The notes beneath the pieces are model-generated. The model saw only the letters and a list, made by a program, of their open reading frames with translations. It did no database searches and had not been told where the DNA came from. A stretch of 64,000 nucleotides of DNA from Vibrio maritimus (lineage in GTDB: Bacteria; Pseudomonadota; Gammaproteobacteria; Enterobacterales; Vibrionaceae), in NCBI RefSeq assembly GCF_021441885.1, contig NZ_CP090439.1, positions 248,001 through 312,000 on the forward strand, in the 5' to 3' direction. This document shows, one piece after another, positions 34,910 to 43,887 of the stretch. The position numbers and the translations under genes are program-made. Every line of letters begins with the position of its first letter. The first letter of the stretch is position 1.

Positions 34910-36079
34910 TCACTCGCTAGCAAAGGTTCGTTGTAATCTTGCAACAGCTTCAATCACTCTTGAACGCGGTGTCGCCAGATTAAAGCGAAGGAACTGCTCA
35001 CCACCTAAACCGAAACTCGATCCATGGTTCGCCGCGATCTTAGCTTCACTCTGCACTTTGCCAATGACTTCGTCGGAAGTCAGCCCAGTTTCAGAAAAAT
35101 CGACCCAAGAGAGATAGGTTGCTTCCAAAGGCATTGATTTTAAGCCTTTAATCTTATTGACGCCCTCGTCAAATAAACGGCGATTCTCATCAAGATAATC
35201 GACCAATGCGTCCAACCACGCTTCACCATGTTCATAAGCCGCTGTTGCCATCAACATGCCAATTCGGTTAGGTCCGATACCGGCAGCGTTGAGTACAAAT
35301 TGAAACTTTTCGCGAAGCTCTGTATTCGGAATAATCGCAGCGCCTGTTAGCGCCGAGGCGATATTGAATGTCTTGGTTGTCGCAGCCAGAATGACCATGT
35401 TTTGCTCATGCTCGGGAGCGGCCAGAGTAGCAACGGTATGCTGGTGAGGAGGGAAAACGAGGTCATGGTGGATTTCATCAACAACCAATACCAGTTTTTG
35501 GCGATGACAGAAGTCCGCGACTTCTCGGATCTCTTCCTTACTCCAAACACGTCCGCCTGGATTATGAGGAGAGCATAAGATAACGAGCTTTTCATGGCCT
35601 TTTAAGTTTGCTTCAAGCCCCGCTATATCCATTTCGTAGCGGCCTTGGTTCTCAACCAACGGACTTTCAACAACGACACGCTGATTGGCTTTGATTACCC
35701 GCGAAAACGCATGATAAACAGGCGTAAAGAGTATAACGCCGTCATCCGGTTCAGTATAAGCTTGAACGCACAGAGCCGTGCCTTGAACAAGACCAGCACA
35801 GGTTAGGATCCACTCCGGTGATACTTCCCAGTTGTGTCTTTTTTGCATCCAATTAACCACAGATGCCTTATAGCGTGAGTCGTCACCGTAATAACCATTC
35901 ACACCATTCGCTGCCGCATCGAGAAGGGCTTGGTTAACTTCAGACGGCGCTTTGAAGTCCATATCCGCGACCCACATGGGTAGACCATCGTCCGCAGACA
36001 CTCCAAAGCTCGCTTCCATTTCATCCCACTTTGCCGAGTGGGTTCCTCTACGCTCTACAATCTCATCAAAATCAAACAT
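34910..36079 (-). CDS. PatB/MalY-type PLP-dependent C-S lyase (cystathionine beta-lyase family)
   Basis: A 389-residue class I/II fold enzyme. The N-terminus FDEIVERRGTHSAKWD and PMWVADMDFKAP are typical of MalY/PatB. The cofactor region includes CSPHNPGGRVW (about 165-175), VVDEIHHDLVF (about 200) and the PLP Lys in LAATTKTFNIASALTG (about 232-247). The activity is alpha,beta-elimination of cystathionine or related thioethers to a thiol, pyruvate and ammonia. Classified by motifs; a branched aminotransferase is a less likely alternative. Confidence 0.85.
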   Translation of the reverse strand: MFDFDEIVERRGTHSAKWDEMEASFGVSADDGLPMWVADMDFKAPSEVNQALLDAAANGVNGYYGDDSRYKASVVNWMQKRHNWEVSPEWILTCAGLVQGTALCVQAYTEPDDGVILFTPVYHAFSRVIKANQRVVVESPLVENQGRYEMDIAGLEANLKGHEKLVILCSPHNPGGRVWSKEEIREVADFCHRQKLVLVVDEIHHDLVFPPHQHTVATLAAPEHEQNMVILAATTKTFNIASALTGAAIIPNTELREKFQFVLNAAGIGPNRIGMLMATAAYEHGEAWLDALVDYLDENRRLFDEGVNKIKGLKSMPLEATYLSWVDFSETGLTSDEVIGKVQSEAKIAANHGSSFGLGGEQFLRFNLATPRSRVIEAVARLQRTFASE

Positions 36080-36146
36080 GGTCTGTCTTCGCTCTAGCTA
36101 ACAATGCAAACCAGTTTAAACGCCTGATTTAAAAAGAGCTAGAGGC

Positions 36147-36566
36147 TTAACTCGACATAGTTAATTGCAAGTGCCCCGTATGAGGGTCGGTTGATTCATC
36201 AACGATAGTGAAGCCACAGCGATGGTAGAAGCCGATGGCACGGCAGTTATCTTTGTAGACACAAAGTGACAAGGCATCGCGTTTACGCCTCGCATCTAAT
36301 AACAAACTCATACCTATGCCGCCACCTTGTAGCTGAGGTTCAACAAACAATGCGGCAAGTTGTTTATCGACGAGGGAGTAAAACCCGACCACCCTGCCAG
36401 CTTGTTCAAACACATAAGTCTCTGAGTTAGGGAGATATTGCTCACGCATATCATCAAGCTTCTGATGCCAAAACATAGGCTCAACAAAGTCATGGGCCTC
36501 TACAGAAGCGGCCAGCCAAACCTTAAGTATGCTCTCGGTATCTGCGTCGGTGTACTCTCTGATCAT
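36147..36566 (-). CDS. GNAT N-acetyltransferase, YiaC-like
   Basis: A 139-residue GCN5-related acetyltransferase. The acetyl-CoA loop is visible as QLQGGGIGMSLL (about 79-90), and the start MIREYTDADTESILKVWLAASVEAH and end resemble E. coli YiaC, a lysine acetyltransferase. The C-terminal IGFYHRCGFTIVDE is the usual GNAT motif B. It is separated by five bases from a second GNAT gene. Substrate unknown. Confidence 0.82.
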   Translation of the reverse strand: MIREYTDADTESILKVWLAASVEAHDFVEPMFWHQKLDDMREQYLPNSETYVFEQAGRVVGFYSLVDKQLAALFVEPQLQGGGIGMSLLLDARRKRDALSLCVYKDNCRAIGFYHRCGFTIVDESTDPHTGHLQLTMSS

Positions 36567-36571
36567 CGGTC

Positions 36572-37042
36572 CTATTCCATGTAGTATTTGAATCCAAAAT
36601 GGCTCTTTTCAAACCCAAGTCGCTCATAAAAGCGATGCGCCCTTTCTCTGACTTGATTGCTTACCAGCTGAACGATCTTACAGCCTTTCTGTCTCGATTG
36701 TTCGATGGCAAACTTCACTAGCGCCGCGCCGACTCCTTGTCCTTGTGCGTTATTAGCGATAAACACGCCTTCAATATTAGCTCGTATTTCACCGTTGTAA
36801 GTAAATTGAGGAATAAAACTCAGCTGTAATGTGCCAACTACCACATTGTCTAACGTCGCAACGTAAAGAAAATGATCGCTTGAGTGCTCGAACAACTCGA
36901 AAATAGCTTGCATGTCATCGGTTATCTCGCCATGACATGCTTGCTTCAACTCGGGTTTGTCATCCCAGAAAAGCGGTAAAATGAAAGGTAGATCTTGCTG
37001 ATTTGCTAGACGGATGTTTAAGGTTGGATTGTTGGTCATCAT
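36572..37042 (-). CDS. GNAT N-acetyltransferase
   Basis: A 156-residue GNAT protein with VVGTLQLSFIP, the acetyl-CoA motif NAQGQGVGAALVKFAIEQSRQKG (about 94-116), and the motif-B segment RAHRFYERLGFEKSHFGFKYY at the C-terminus. It is the first of two adjacent acetyltransferase genes. The Met is uncertain because ATG-ATG occurs in tandem (37040-37042 chosen). Substrate unknown. Confidence 0.82.
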   Translation of the reverse strand: MMTNNPTLNIRLANQQDLPFILPLFWDDKPELKQACHGEITDDMQAIFELFEHSSDHFLYVATLDNVVVGTLQLSFIPQFTYNGEIRANIEGVFIANNAQGQGVGAALVKFAIEQSRQKGCKIVQLVSNQVRERAHRFYERLGFEKSHFGFKYYME

Positions 37043-37120
37043 TGTGTTTGGCTTATCTATAAACTGTCTTCAACCAAGCAGTATGTAGTAGTTTCATTAC
37101 CAAAGATTGACAGCCAAAGC

Positions 37121-38335
37121 TCAACAAGTCTTCGCTTCTACTTTCTCACAAATATACTGCCCAATGGGAATCGCCGAGGTTGCTGCTGGGGATGGTGCAT
37201 TACAAACATGAAGACTGCGAGGCGTTTCAGCGAAGAGAAAGTCATGCACTAGCCGTCCATCAGACATCACCGCTTGCGCTCTGATACCCGCAGGATAAGG
37301 CTCTAGGTCATGCATTTCTATTGATGGGCAGTATTTACGCACTAACTGCAAATAGCCAGGGCGCCAGAGAGAGTTTTTAAACTCTGTTAATCCTGTTTTG
37401 AAATGAGCGGCCGTTACTTTCCAAAAACCTTTAAAACGAAGCATTTGTAACGTGTCTTCGAGACTGACATTGAAGTCACCATAACCTTCTCGTTTAAAGC
37501 CTTGAACGGCATTAGGCCCAACCGTCACAGAGCCGTCAATCATCCTGGTTAAATGAACACCCAGAAACGGCAATTCGGGATCTGGAATTGGATATATCAA
37601 ATGCTTGACGATTTGATTGTGACGCGCCGCTAGGCGGTAATATTCACCGCGATAGGGAATAATTTGAAAGTCTGGTGTTATACCGATCATCGTCGCGAGG
37701 CGGTCAGCCATTAGCCCGCCACACACAATGAGCTGTTTGCACTTCAATATCGATTTAGATGAACTCGATACACATTCGACCTCCACACGCTCTTTATGCT
37801 CGGTGAGATCGGTAACACGACTTGATAGGTAAAGTTTGCCACCCAACTTGGTAAACGCCTGCGCCATCCTTTCAGTGACTAGCCGATAGTCAACAATACT
37901 GGTCGAGTGAACCTTAATGGCACCCAAGCCGCTGATCGCTGGTTCCATATCTCGGAGCTCATCTTCATCAATCAACTCGACATCGATTTGGTTATCGTGA
38001 CAGCGCTGGTACAAAGCCTCCATTCGTTGCTTTTCGATCTCATTGGTCGCCACCAGCAGCTTTCCACAGTTTTCGACCGCTATACCGTACTCGTCGCAAA
38101 ATCGTTTCGTTGCCTCAGCACCTCTGCGGCAAAACTCAGCTTTAAGGCTTCCCGGCTGATAATAGACTCCGGCATGAATCACTCCGCTATTATGACCTGT
38201 CTGATGCGCCGCCAGCGTCGACTCTTTTTCTACAATGGCTATTTGAGCACCAGGATGCCTCTGCTGTAGTTGCCAAGCCGTCGATACCCCAACAATACCA
38301 CCACCAATAACGATATAGTCATAAAGCTCTGTCAT
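37121..38335 (-). CDS. lhgO: L-2-hydroxyglutarate oxidase
   Basis: FAD-dependent oxidation of L-2-hydroxyglutarate to 2-oxoglutarate, linked to the membrane quinone pool. The ATG at 38335 (404 residues, MTELYDYIVIGGGIVG) puts the FAD-binding GxGxxG at residues 10-15; the ORF extends 18 residues further upstream, but AGGGGA directly before the chosen start decides it. Further motifs: HNSGVIHAGVYYQPGSLKA (about 47-65), HSTSIVDYR and VTVGPNAVQGFKREGY. Starts 35 bases downstream of the TetR gene and shares its direction, so they are probably one operon. Confidence 0.9.
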   Translation of the reverse strand: MTELYDYIVIGGGIVGVSTAWQLQQRHPGAQIAIVEKESTLAAHQTGHNSGVIHAGVYYQPGSLKAEFCRRGAEATKRFCDEYGIAVENCGKLLVATNEIEKQRMEALYQRCHDNQIDVELIDEDELRDMEPAISGLGAIKVHSTSIVDYRLVTERMAQAFTKLGGKLYLSSRVTDLTEHKERVEVECVSSSSKSILKCKQLIVCGGLMADRLATMIGITPDFQIIPYRGEYYRLAARHNQIVKHLIYPIPDPELPFLGVHLTRMIDGSVTVGPNAVQGFKREGYGDFNVSLEDTLQMLRFKGFWKVTAAHFKTGLTEFKNSLWRPGYLQLVRKYCPSIEMHDLEPYPAGIRAQAVMSDGRLVHDFLFAETPRSLHVCNAPSPAATSAIPIGQYICEKVEAKTC

Positions 38336-38369
38336 CACATCCCCTGTGAAATGTCCTGTTTCTAATACC

Positions 38370-38954
38370 TTACTCTCTGTTTTTCGCACAAGAAAGTGTC
38401 GGCGTCACTGCTTTCAAATAAAGAGATATCGAACCTTGGTAAATAGCGCGTTTATCTTCTTCGCTGGCAGAAGAGAATTGCATTGAAAAGGCAAAGCCAT
38501 GTAAGTAATCCGCGAGTAGATTGACAGCATTTTGGCGCTCACTTATCGTCAAATTGATAGCGTCTACAATCTCATTGAATCTTGACATGAATACGTCTGC
38601 AGGACCGCTGCTTTTCATCTTAAACAAGGTTTCCAGAAGTCCCGGATACTCACCAAGCAATTTAAGATAACTCCAGCCCAGCTCTGACACCTCCTCTTGC
38701 CATCGAGTAGTGCCAGTTGGCTCGTAAATTCCCTCAACGAGAGAAATTGCAACCGCCTCGAGGACGCTATCTTTATTGTTGAAATAGTGATAAATCGCCA
38801 TGGCATCGATATTAAGTTCTTTCGCTAACGCTCTGATGCTTGGGATCTTTCCGTCTGCCTTCATCATAGCTTTTGCCGTATCGACAATACGCTCTTGACT
38901 CAGTCCGTCTTTCCCTTTTTCGGGGCGTCCTCGTTTCTTCAGCTTGACAGTCAT
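38370..38954 (-). CDS. TetR-family transcriptional repressor
   Basis: A 194-residue repressor with an N-terminal basic tail KLKKRGRPEKGKDGLSQ, then a TetR helix-turn-helix SIRALAKELNIDAMAIYHYFNNK (about 39-61), and an all-helical ligand domain. A perfect 15 bp dyad at 38983-38997, between this gene and the divergent RibD-like gene, is the obvious operator. It probably controls both itself with lhgO and the reductase-like gene. Confidence 0.85.
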   Translation of the reverse strand: MTVKLKKRGRPEKGKDGLSQERIVDTAKAMMKADGKIPSIRALAKELNIDAMAIYHYFNNKDSVLEAVAISLVEGIYEPTGTTRWQEEVSELGWSYLKLLGEYPGLLETLFKMKSSGPADVFMSRFNEIVDAINLTISERQNAVNLLADYLHGFAFSMQFSSASEEDKRAIYQGSISLYLKAVTPTLSCAKNRE

Positions 38955-38982
38955 AAGAATTCCTAGCTAAACTTTAATTAAT

Positions 38983-38997
38983 TTCTACACTGTAGAA
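38983..38997. promoter_or_regulatory. TetR-type operator
   Basis: TTCTACA-C-TGTAGAA is a perfect dyad of two 7-base halves in a 100-base divergent promoter region. The halves ATTCTACA/TGTAGAAT resemble known TetR-family operators. Confidence 0.7.
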
Positions 38998-39054
38998 TTT
39001 TAGCAAAGATAGGCTAAATTGAACACATTTTCTGATATGAACTAGGAGCTCACC

Positions 39055-39585
39055 ATGGCTAACATCGTTTACATTGCTACCAGCCTCGATGGTTACATCG
39101 CCGACAAAGACAACGGCGTTGAATGGTTGCATGACATTCCAAATCCAGAGGGCTCGGATTTTGGTTTCGCGGAGTTCATGGACAGAGTTGACGCACTCGT
39201 AATGGGTAGAAACACACTAGAAATCGTATTGAGTTTTGACTGCGATTGGCCCTACTCAAAGCCTGTCTTTGTACTGAGCAACACAATGACTGAAGTACCG
39301 AAAGGGTTAGAGGGCAAAGTGTTTTTGGTCAACGGTGAGCTCAAAGATATCGTTGAAGACCTTGCTCAAAAGGGCTACCAAGATCTCTATATCGATGGCG
39401 GTAAAACCATTCAGAGCTTTTTGAGGGAAGACCTAATTGATGAGCTGATTATTAGCACAATTCCAGTGTTACTTGGTGGCGGTATATCTCTATTCGGTGA
39501 GCTAGACAAGCCGCTGAAGTTTAAGCATGAGTCTGCGGAAAGGTATGCCGATTGTATCGTTAAGAATCGATTTGTGAGAGTCTAG
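39055..39585 (+). CDS. RibD/dihydrofolate reductase-like reductase
   Basis: A 176-residue protein of the RibD C-terminal/dihydrofolate-reductase superfamily. The start IVYIATSLDGYIADKDNGVEWL, VDALVMGRNTLEIVLSF (about 45-61) and YIDGGKTIQSFLREDLIDELIISTIPVLLGGG (about 113-145) match the YwjB/YyaP-type proteins, which bind NADPH. The substrate is unknown. RBS AGGAG precedes the ATG. It is divergent from the TetR repressor, under the same operator. Confidence 0.85.
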   Translation: MANIVYIATSLDGYIADKDNGVEWLHDIPNPEGSDFGFAEFMDRVDALVMGRNTLEIVLSFDCDWPYSKPVFVLSNTMTEVPKGLEGKVFLVNGELKDIVEDLAQKGYQDLYIDGGKTIQSFLREDLIDELIISTIPVLLGGGISLFGELDKPLKFKHESAERYADCIVKNRFVRV

Positions 39586-39590
39586 ATCTA

Positions 39591-39624
39591 TTGGTCCCGG
39601 CTGCAGATACCGTAACCGGGACAA
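39591..39624. terminator. Bidirectional hairpin
   Basis: GTCCCGG (39594-39600) and CCGGGAC (39616-39622) form a strong GC stem between the RibD-like gene and the convergent aldolase gene. T-tails are weak. Confidence 0.5.
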
Positions 39625-39648
39625 CAAGATCATGTAATGGAACAATAG

Positions 39649-40323
39649 TTAACTTTCAAATGAAAGCTTACCCCCAAACGCCCCACTCCAATCCTTATCA
39701 AACTGTTCAACCGCTGGTTCAATCGCTGGATGAGAGAACATCTGCGCTGCAACATCTACTGGCAAGGTAATAGCACCAATCCCTAGCTTCATAACATCCA
39801 TCGCTTGTTGAACATTCTTGAAACTCGCTGCCAAAATTTTTGCTGGCAAACCATTTTTCTCGATCAGTGTTTGGATATCACGAACAACCGCCACACCGTC
39901 ACCATTCATCGCATCGATACGGTTCACATAAGGTGCCAAATAATCAGCGCCACATAGCGCGGCCATAAATCCTTGTTGAGCGGTGTAAATCGCGGTAGCG
40001 AGAACCTGAATACCTTCTTTTTTCATTAGCTTAATCGCAGCGAGACCCTTCTCTGTCGCCGGTACCTTCACGACCATATCGTAAGGAAGTTCATTAAGCA
40101 TCTTTGCCTCTGCTACCATGCCAGCGACATCTTTACTAACGACTTGTGCATGAAAGCGAGCTTCTTTACCTAAAACGTCAGACATTGCCTTTAGCGTCTC
40201 GGTGAGACCCGTACCTGATTTCGCAACGATAGTCGGGTTGGTTGTAATACCTTTTAATGGGAAACACTGGTTAAAGCGAGCGGTTTCATTTACATCGGCT
40301 GTATCTAAATAGAGTTCAATCAT
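39649..40323 (-). CDS. fsa: Fructose-6-phosphate aldolase-like enzyme (FSA/transaldolase C family)
   Basis: A 224-residue small transaldolase. I chose ATG 40323 (MIELYLDTADV, RBS GAGAG six bases upstream); the frame extends 36 residues further but those residues are not part of the fold. The Schiff-base Lys lies in DMVVKVPATEKG (about 79-90), preceded by GITTNP. E. coli FSA has 220 residues and cleaves fructose 6-phosphate and 1-deoxy-ketose phosphates into dihydroxyacetone or hydroxyacetone plus glyceraldehyde 3-phosphate. It is divergent from the glycyl radical pair, the same association as in E. coli (fsaA with ybiY-ybiW). Confidence 0.92.
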   Translation of the reverse strand: MIELYLDTADVNETARFNQCFPLKGITTNPTIVAKSGTGLTETLKAMSDVLGKEARFHAQVVSKDVAGMVAEAKMLNELPYDMVVKVPATEKGLAAIKLMKKEGIQVLATAIYTAQQGFMAALCGADYLAPYVNRIDAMNGDGVAVVRDIQTLIEKNGLPAKILAASFKNVQQAMDVMKLGIGAITLPVDVAAQMFSHPAIEPAVEQFDKDWSGAFGGKLSFES

Positions 40324-40395
40324 AGTTATCTCTCGGACCTTTCTTTGAACAATCTCAAGTTGTGAACAATATAGATCCAGCGAATGTTTCAGATC

Positions 40396-40409
40396 TTGAC
40401 CTTGATCAA
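40396..40409. promoter_or_regulatory. FNR box, near-consensus
   Basis: TTGAC-CTTG-ATCAA matches FNR (TTGAT, four bases, ATCAA) at nine of ten specified positions. It lies 73 bases upstream of the aldolase start and 105 upstream of the activase start, so it could control both divergent transcripts when oxygen is absent. This suits the oxygen-sensitive radical enzyme. Confidence 0.65.
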
Positions 40410-40415
40410 AACAAA

Positions 40416-40450
40416 CTTCAAATGAAACCATTAAATTTCATTTATCGAAA
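40416..40450. promoter_or_regulatory. DeoR-type TTTCATTT operator region
   Basis: CTTCAAATGAAAC (40416-40428) and TTTCATTTATCGAAA (40436-40450) contain inverted copies of AAATGAAA. The same element recurs after the radical enzyme gene (43888-43911). DeoR-family regulators such as AgaR recognise TTTC-rich repeats; the DeoR gene at 44120 is the candidate. Confidence 0.5.
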
Positions 40451-40513
40451 GCAATGAACTTCCAAAAACGAAACCTATGAAGAATGTGAGATTCGAATTA
40501 GAGAGAGGCTAGC

Positions 40514-41413
40514 ATGTACTTCAACATACAAAGATTTTCAACTCACGATGGCGATGGCATTCGCAGCATCCTTTTTTTAAAGGGCTGCAGCTTGGCGTGT
40601 CCATGGTGTCAGAACCCTGAAAGTCGTAGCCCAAAGCACTCGTTACTATTCGATGAGCGCAGTTGCCTCGAGCAATGTACATCCTGTGTCGATGTTTGCC
40701 CTTCAATTGAAAAAACGAAAGACACCATCACTATCAACAGACAGAAACTGGATGAAGCGCAGATCATCGCGCTGAAAAATGTCTGTCCGACACAAGCGCT
40801 AAGCGTCTGCGGCGAAGAAGCGCAAGAAGGTGTGCTCATTGACACGCTGATGAAAGACAAGCCGTTCTACGATCAAAGCGGTGGAGGCGTAACGTTTTCA
40901 GGTGGTGAGCCTTTAATGCAATCGGATCTGGTGACGTCAATCGCAACCGAATTGCAGCAACAAGGTGTCAATACTGCTATCGAAACCTGCATGCATGTGC
41001 CATGGAAAAATGTTGAACAAGCTGCGCCTCACATTGATTGCTGGCTAGCAGATCTTAAACACACTAATGAACAGAAGTTTCTCGAGTGGGCACAAGGCTC
41101 TTTGAAACGAATCAAAGCCAACTTTCAAAAGCTCGCTCCAATCGCTAAACGCATTGTCATTCGTGTCCCTGTAGTACCGGGATTTAACGATACCGAAGCT
41201 GAGCTTGCTGACATTATCGACTTTGCCGCTTCACTTGAAAGCTGCAACGAAATTCACCTGTTGCCCTACCACACCTTGGGCATCAACAAATACCGTCTGC
41301 TTGATATGCCTTACTTATGTGCAGACAAACCACTGAACAACCCTGAACTGCTTGAATACGCGCAACAGCACGCTAAGCAGTATTCGCATATGAACGTGAT
41401 CGTACGAGGTTAA
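40514..41413 (+). CDS. Glycyl radical enzyme activating enzyme, YbiY/PflE type
   Basis: A 299-residue radical SAM enzyme that installs the glycyl radical on the adjacent enzyme. The SAM-cluster motif is CSLACPWC (about 25-32). A ferredoxin-like insert follows with CLEQCTSCVDVC and the second Cys group CPTQALSVC (about 90-98), as in YbiY/PflC and CutD-like activases. GGGVTFSGGEPLMQ (about 127-140) is the SAM-binding GGE motif, and LPYHTLGINKY near 256 is characteristic of E. coli YbiY. RBS GAGAGG precedes ATG; six bases separate it from the radical enzyme gene. Confidence 0.94.
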   Translation: MYFNIQRFSTHDGDGIRSILFLKGCSLACPWCQNPESRSPKHSLLFDERSCLEQCTSCVDVCPSIEKTKDTITINRQKLDEAQIIALKNVCPTQALSVCGEEAQEGVLIDTLMKDKPFYDQSGGGVTFSGGEPLMQSDLVTSIATELQQQGVNTAIETCMHVPWKNVEQAAPHIDCWLADLKHTNEQKFLEWAQGSLKRIKANFQKLAPIAKRIVIRVPVVPGFNDTEAELADIIDFAASLESCNEIHLLPYHTLGINKYRLLDMPYLCADKPLNNPELLEYAQQHAKQYSHMNVIVRG

Positions 41414-41418
41414 TTACT

Positions 41419-43842
41419 ATGGAACTCAACTATTTACCAAAGCGTATTCAAGACCATAAGAAAGCACTAGTGAACATTGTCACGCCACCAATCTGTACTG
41501 AGCGTGCCGTTGCTTACACAAAAGCTTATCGTGAAAACGAAGATAAGCCGGTAATCGTTCAGCGCGCTCTTGCGCTCGAAGAACACCTTAGAACGCGTAC
41601 CATCTGGATTGATAATGACGAGCTAATTGTCGGTAACCAGGCAAGTAAGCTTCGCGCTGCTCCTATCTTCCCAGAGTACACTGTGCGTTGGATTGAAGCT
41701 GAGATTGATGATTTAGCGGATCGCCCAGGTGCCGGCTTTGCGGTAACAGAAGAAGACAAAGAAGTTATTCACTCGCTCACTCCCTACTGGCGTGGTAAGA
41801 CAGTGCAAGATCGCTGTTACGGTATGTTCACACAAGAGCAGCAAGCCATTCTTGCGACCACGATTATCAAGGCGGAAGGCAACATGACCTCCGGTGATGC
41901 ACACTTAGCGGTCGACAATGAAAAGATCCTTGCGCTCGGTCTTGATGGACTCATTACAGAAGTTGACGACTTCCGTCAAAGCAATGATATTTCAACCTAC
42001 GAAGGGCTTAAAAAAGAGCAATTTTATAAGTCGGTCGACATCGTTCTGCGTGCTATTCAACAGCATATCCTGCGCTTTGCTGAGTTAGCCTCTGAGATGG
42101 CAAAGAATGAGCAAAATACGAAACGCAAAGCCGAGTTAGAAACCATCTCTGCAAACTGTGAACATATTGCTTATCACGCGCCAACGAGCTTCTGGCAGGC
42201 CCTTCAGCTCAGTTATTTTGTTCAGCTTATGCTGCAAATTGAGTCGAACGGTCACTCGGTGTCGTTTGGGCGTATGGACCAATACCTAAACGACTACTAC
42301 GTAAATGATATCTACAACGGTACTTTGGAACTTGGGTTTGCGCTTGAGCTACTGCAAAGCTGTTGGCTCAAGCTTCTCGAGGTCAACAAAATCCGCTCTG
42401 GTGCTCACTCAAAAGCGTCAGCAGGCTCTCCGCTTTATCAAAACGTCTGTATTGGTGGCCAAAGGCTTGATAACCAAGGTAACCCGGTAGATGCGGTAAA
42501 CCCGCTATCTTGGGCAATACTGGAGTCTTGTGGGCAGCTTCGTTCCACTCAACCAAACCTAAGCGTTAGATACCACGAAGGACTAGACCAAGAATTTTTG
42601 ATGGGCTGTATCGAAGTCATCAAGTGTGGTTTTGGTATGCCAGCCTTCAATAATGATGAGATTGTGATTCCGGAGTTCATCAAGCTTGGTGTCGAGCGTG
42701 AAGATGCCTACAACTATGCCTCAATTGGTTGTATCGAGACAGCTGTACCTGGTAAATGGGGCTATCGCTGTACAGGTATGAGCTTTATCAACTTTGCTCG
42801 GATCTTGTTAGCCGCTCTAAATGAAGGCAAAGACGCGACAACCGGCGAGTGCTTCCTGCCACACGACAAATCTCTGGCGAAGGGTAACTTTGCTGGTATG
42901 GATGAAGTCATGGCATCGTGGGCAGACCAAGTTCGCTACTACGCAAGAAAATCGATTGAGATCGACACGGTAGTGGATAGCGTCCTAGAGAATCAAGCGC
43001 AAGATATTTTCTGCTCATCGTTAGTAGACAACTGTCTGCCGAGCGGCAAAACGGTGAAAGAAGGCGGTGCCAAGTATGACTGGGTATCTGGCCTGCAAGT
43101 CGGTATCGCCAACCTAGGGAACAGCCTTGCGGCTATCAAGCACTTGGTATTTGAAGACAAACAAATCAGCCAACCTGAGCTAGCAAAAGCACTAGAAGAA
43201 AACTTCGAGGGCTCTGAGCAAGAACAGCTTCGTCAACGTATCCTTAACTTCGCTCCAAAATACGGCAACGATGATGACTCCGTTGACCTTCTACTCGCTG
43301 AGGCATACAGCGTGTATATCGATGAGTTGAACAACTTCGTCAATACTCGTCACGGTCGCGGTCCAATCGGCGGTGGGTACTACGCGGGCACGTCTAGTAT
43401 CTCGGCAAACGTTCCGTTTGGGGCTTCAACTATGGCAACGCCGGACGGGCGAAAGGCAACAACACCTCTAGCTGAAGGCGCAAGCCCATCTTCGGGCTCT
43501 GATCGCTTAGGTCCGACTGCGGTATACAACTCTGTCGGTAAGATCCAAGCTGACAAGATTTTGGGTGGTGTACTGCTTAATCAGAAACTATCACCAGCAG
43601 CCGTGGCGTCTGAAAGCGACAAACTCAAGCTATCCATGTTGATTCGTACATTCTTCAACCACCATAAAGGTTGGCACGTGCAGTACAACATTGTGTCTAG
43701 AGACACCTTGCTCGCGGCGAAACGTAACCCTGAGCAATACCGTGACTTGGTGGTACGTGTAGCGGGGTACTCTGCCTTCTTCACGGCGCTTTCACCGGAC
43801 GCCCAAGACGACATTATTGCGCGTACTGAGCACGAACTCTGA
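41419..43842 (+). CDS. YbiW/PflF-type glycyl radical enzyme
   Basis: An 807-residue glycyl radical enzyme very close to E. coli YbiW over its whole length. The thiyl site is Cys438 in SIGCIETAVPGKWGYRC with the general base Glu440, and the radical is carried by Gly783 in RVAGYSAFF, 24 residues from the end. The Cys-x-Glu arrangement is that of the dehydratase/lyase branch, not of pyruvate formate-lyase (Cys-Cys). From memory, YbiW/PflD have been reported to open 1,5-anhydroglucitol-6-phosphate to a 1-deoxy-ketose phosphate that FSA cleaves; the aldolase gene next door agrees. Cytoplasmic, oxygen-sensitive. Followed by a terminator. Confidence 0.93.
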   Translation: MELNYLPKRIQDHKKALVNIVTPPICTERAVAYTKAYRENEDKPVIVQRALALEEHLRTRTIWIDNDELIVGNQASKLRAAPIFPEYTVRWIEAEIDDLADRPGAGFAVTEEDKEVIHSLTPYWRGKTVQDRCYGMFTQEQQAILATTIIKAEGNMTSGDAHLAVDNEKILALGLDGLITEVDDFRQSNDISTYEGLKKEQFYKSVDIVLRAIQQHILRFAELASEMAKNEQNTKRKAELETISANCEHIAYHAPTSFWQALQLSYFVQLMLQIESNGHSVSFGRMDQYLNDYYVNDIYNGTLELGFALELLQSCWLKLLEVNKIRSGAHSKASAGSPLYQNVCIGGQRLDNQGNPVDAVNPLSWAILESCGQLRSTQPNLSVRYHEGLDQEFLMGCIEVIKCGFGMPAFNNDEIVIPEFIKLGVEREDAYNYASIGCIETAVPGKWGYRCTGMSFINFARILLAALNEGKDATTGECFLPHDKSLAKGNFAGMDEVMASWADQVRYYARKSIEIDTVVDSVLENQAQDIFCSSLVDNCLPSGKTVKEGGAKYDWVSGLQVGIANLGNSLAAIKHLVFEDKQISQPELAKALEENFEGSEQEQLRQRILNFAPKYGNDDDSVDLLLAEAYSVYIDELNNFVNTRHGRGPIGGGYYAGTSSISANVPFGASTMATPDGRKATTPLAEGASPSSGSDRLGPTAVYNSVGKIQADKILGGVLLNQKLSPAAVASESDKLKLSMLIRTFFNHHKGWHVQYNIVSRDTLLAAKRNPEQYRDLVVRVAGYSAFFTALSPDAQDDIIARTEHEL

Positions 43843-43887
43843 TAGAAACTAACAGCTACACTTCGCAGTTTTTTATGAAGAGTTTAG

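Noticed and set aside
41419..43842. Choline TMA-lyase, isethionate sulfo-lyase or pyruvate formate-lyase identity
   Set aside because: The sequence follows E. coli YbiW closely along its length, with single Cys-x-Glu site and an FSA neighbour; no microcompartment, choline or sulfonate genes are present.
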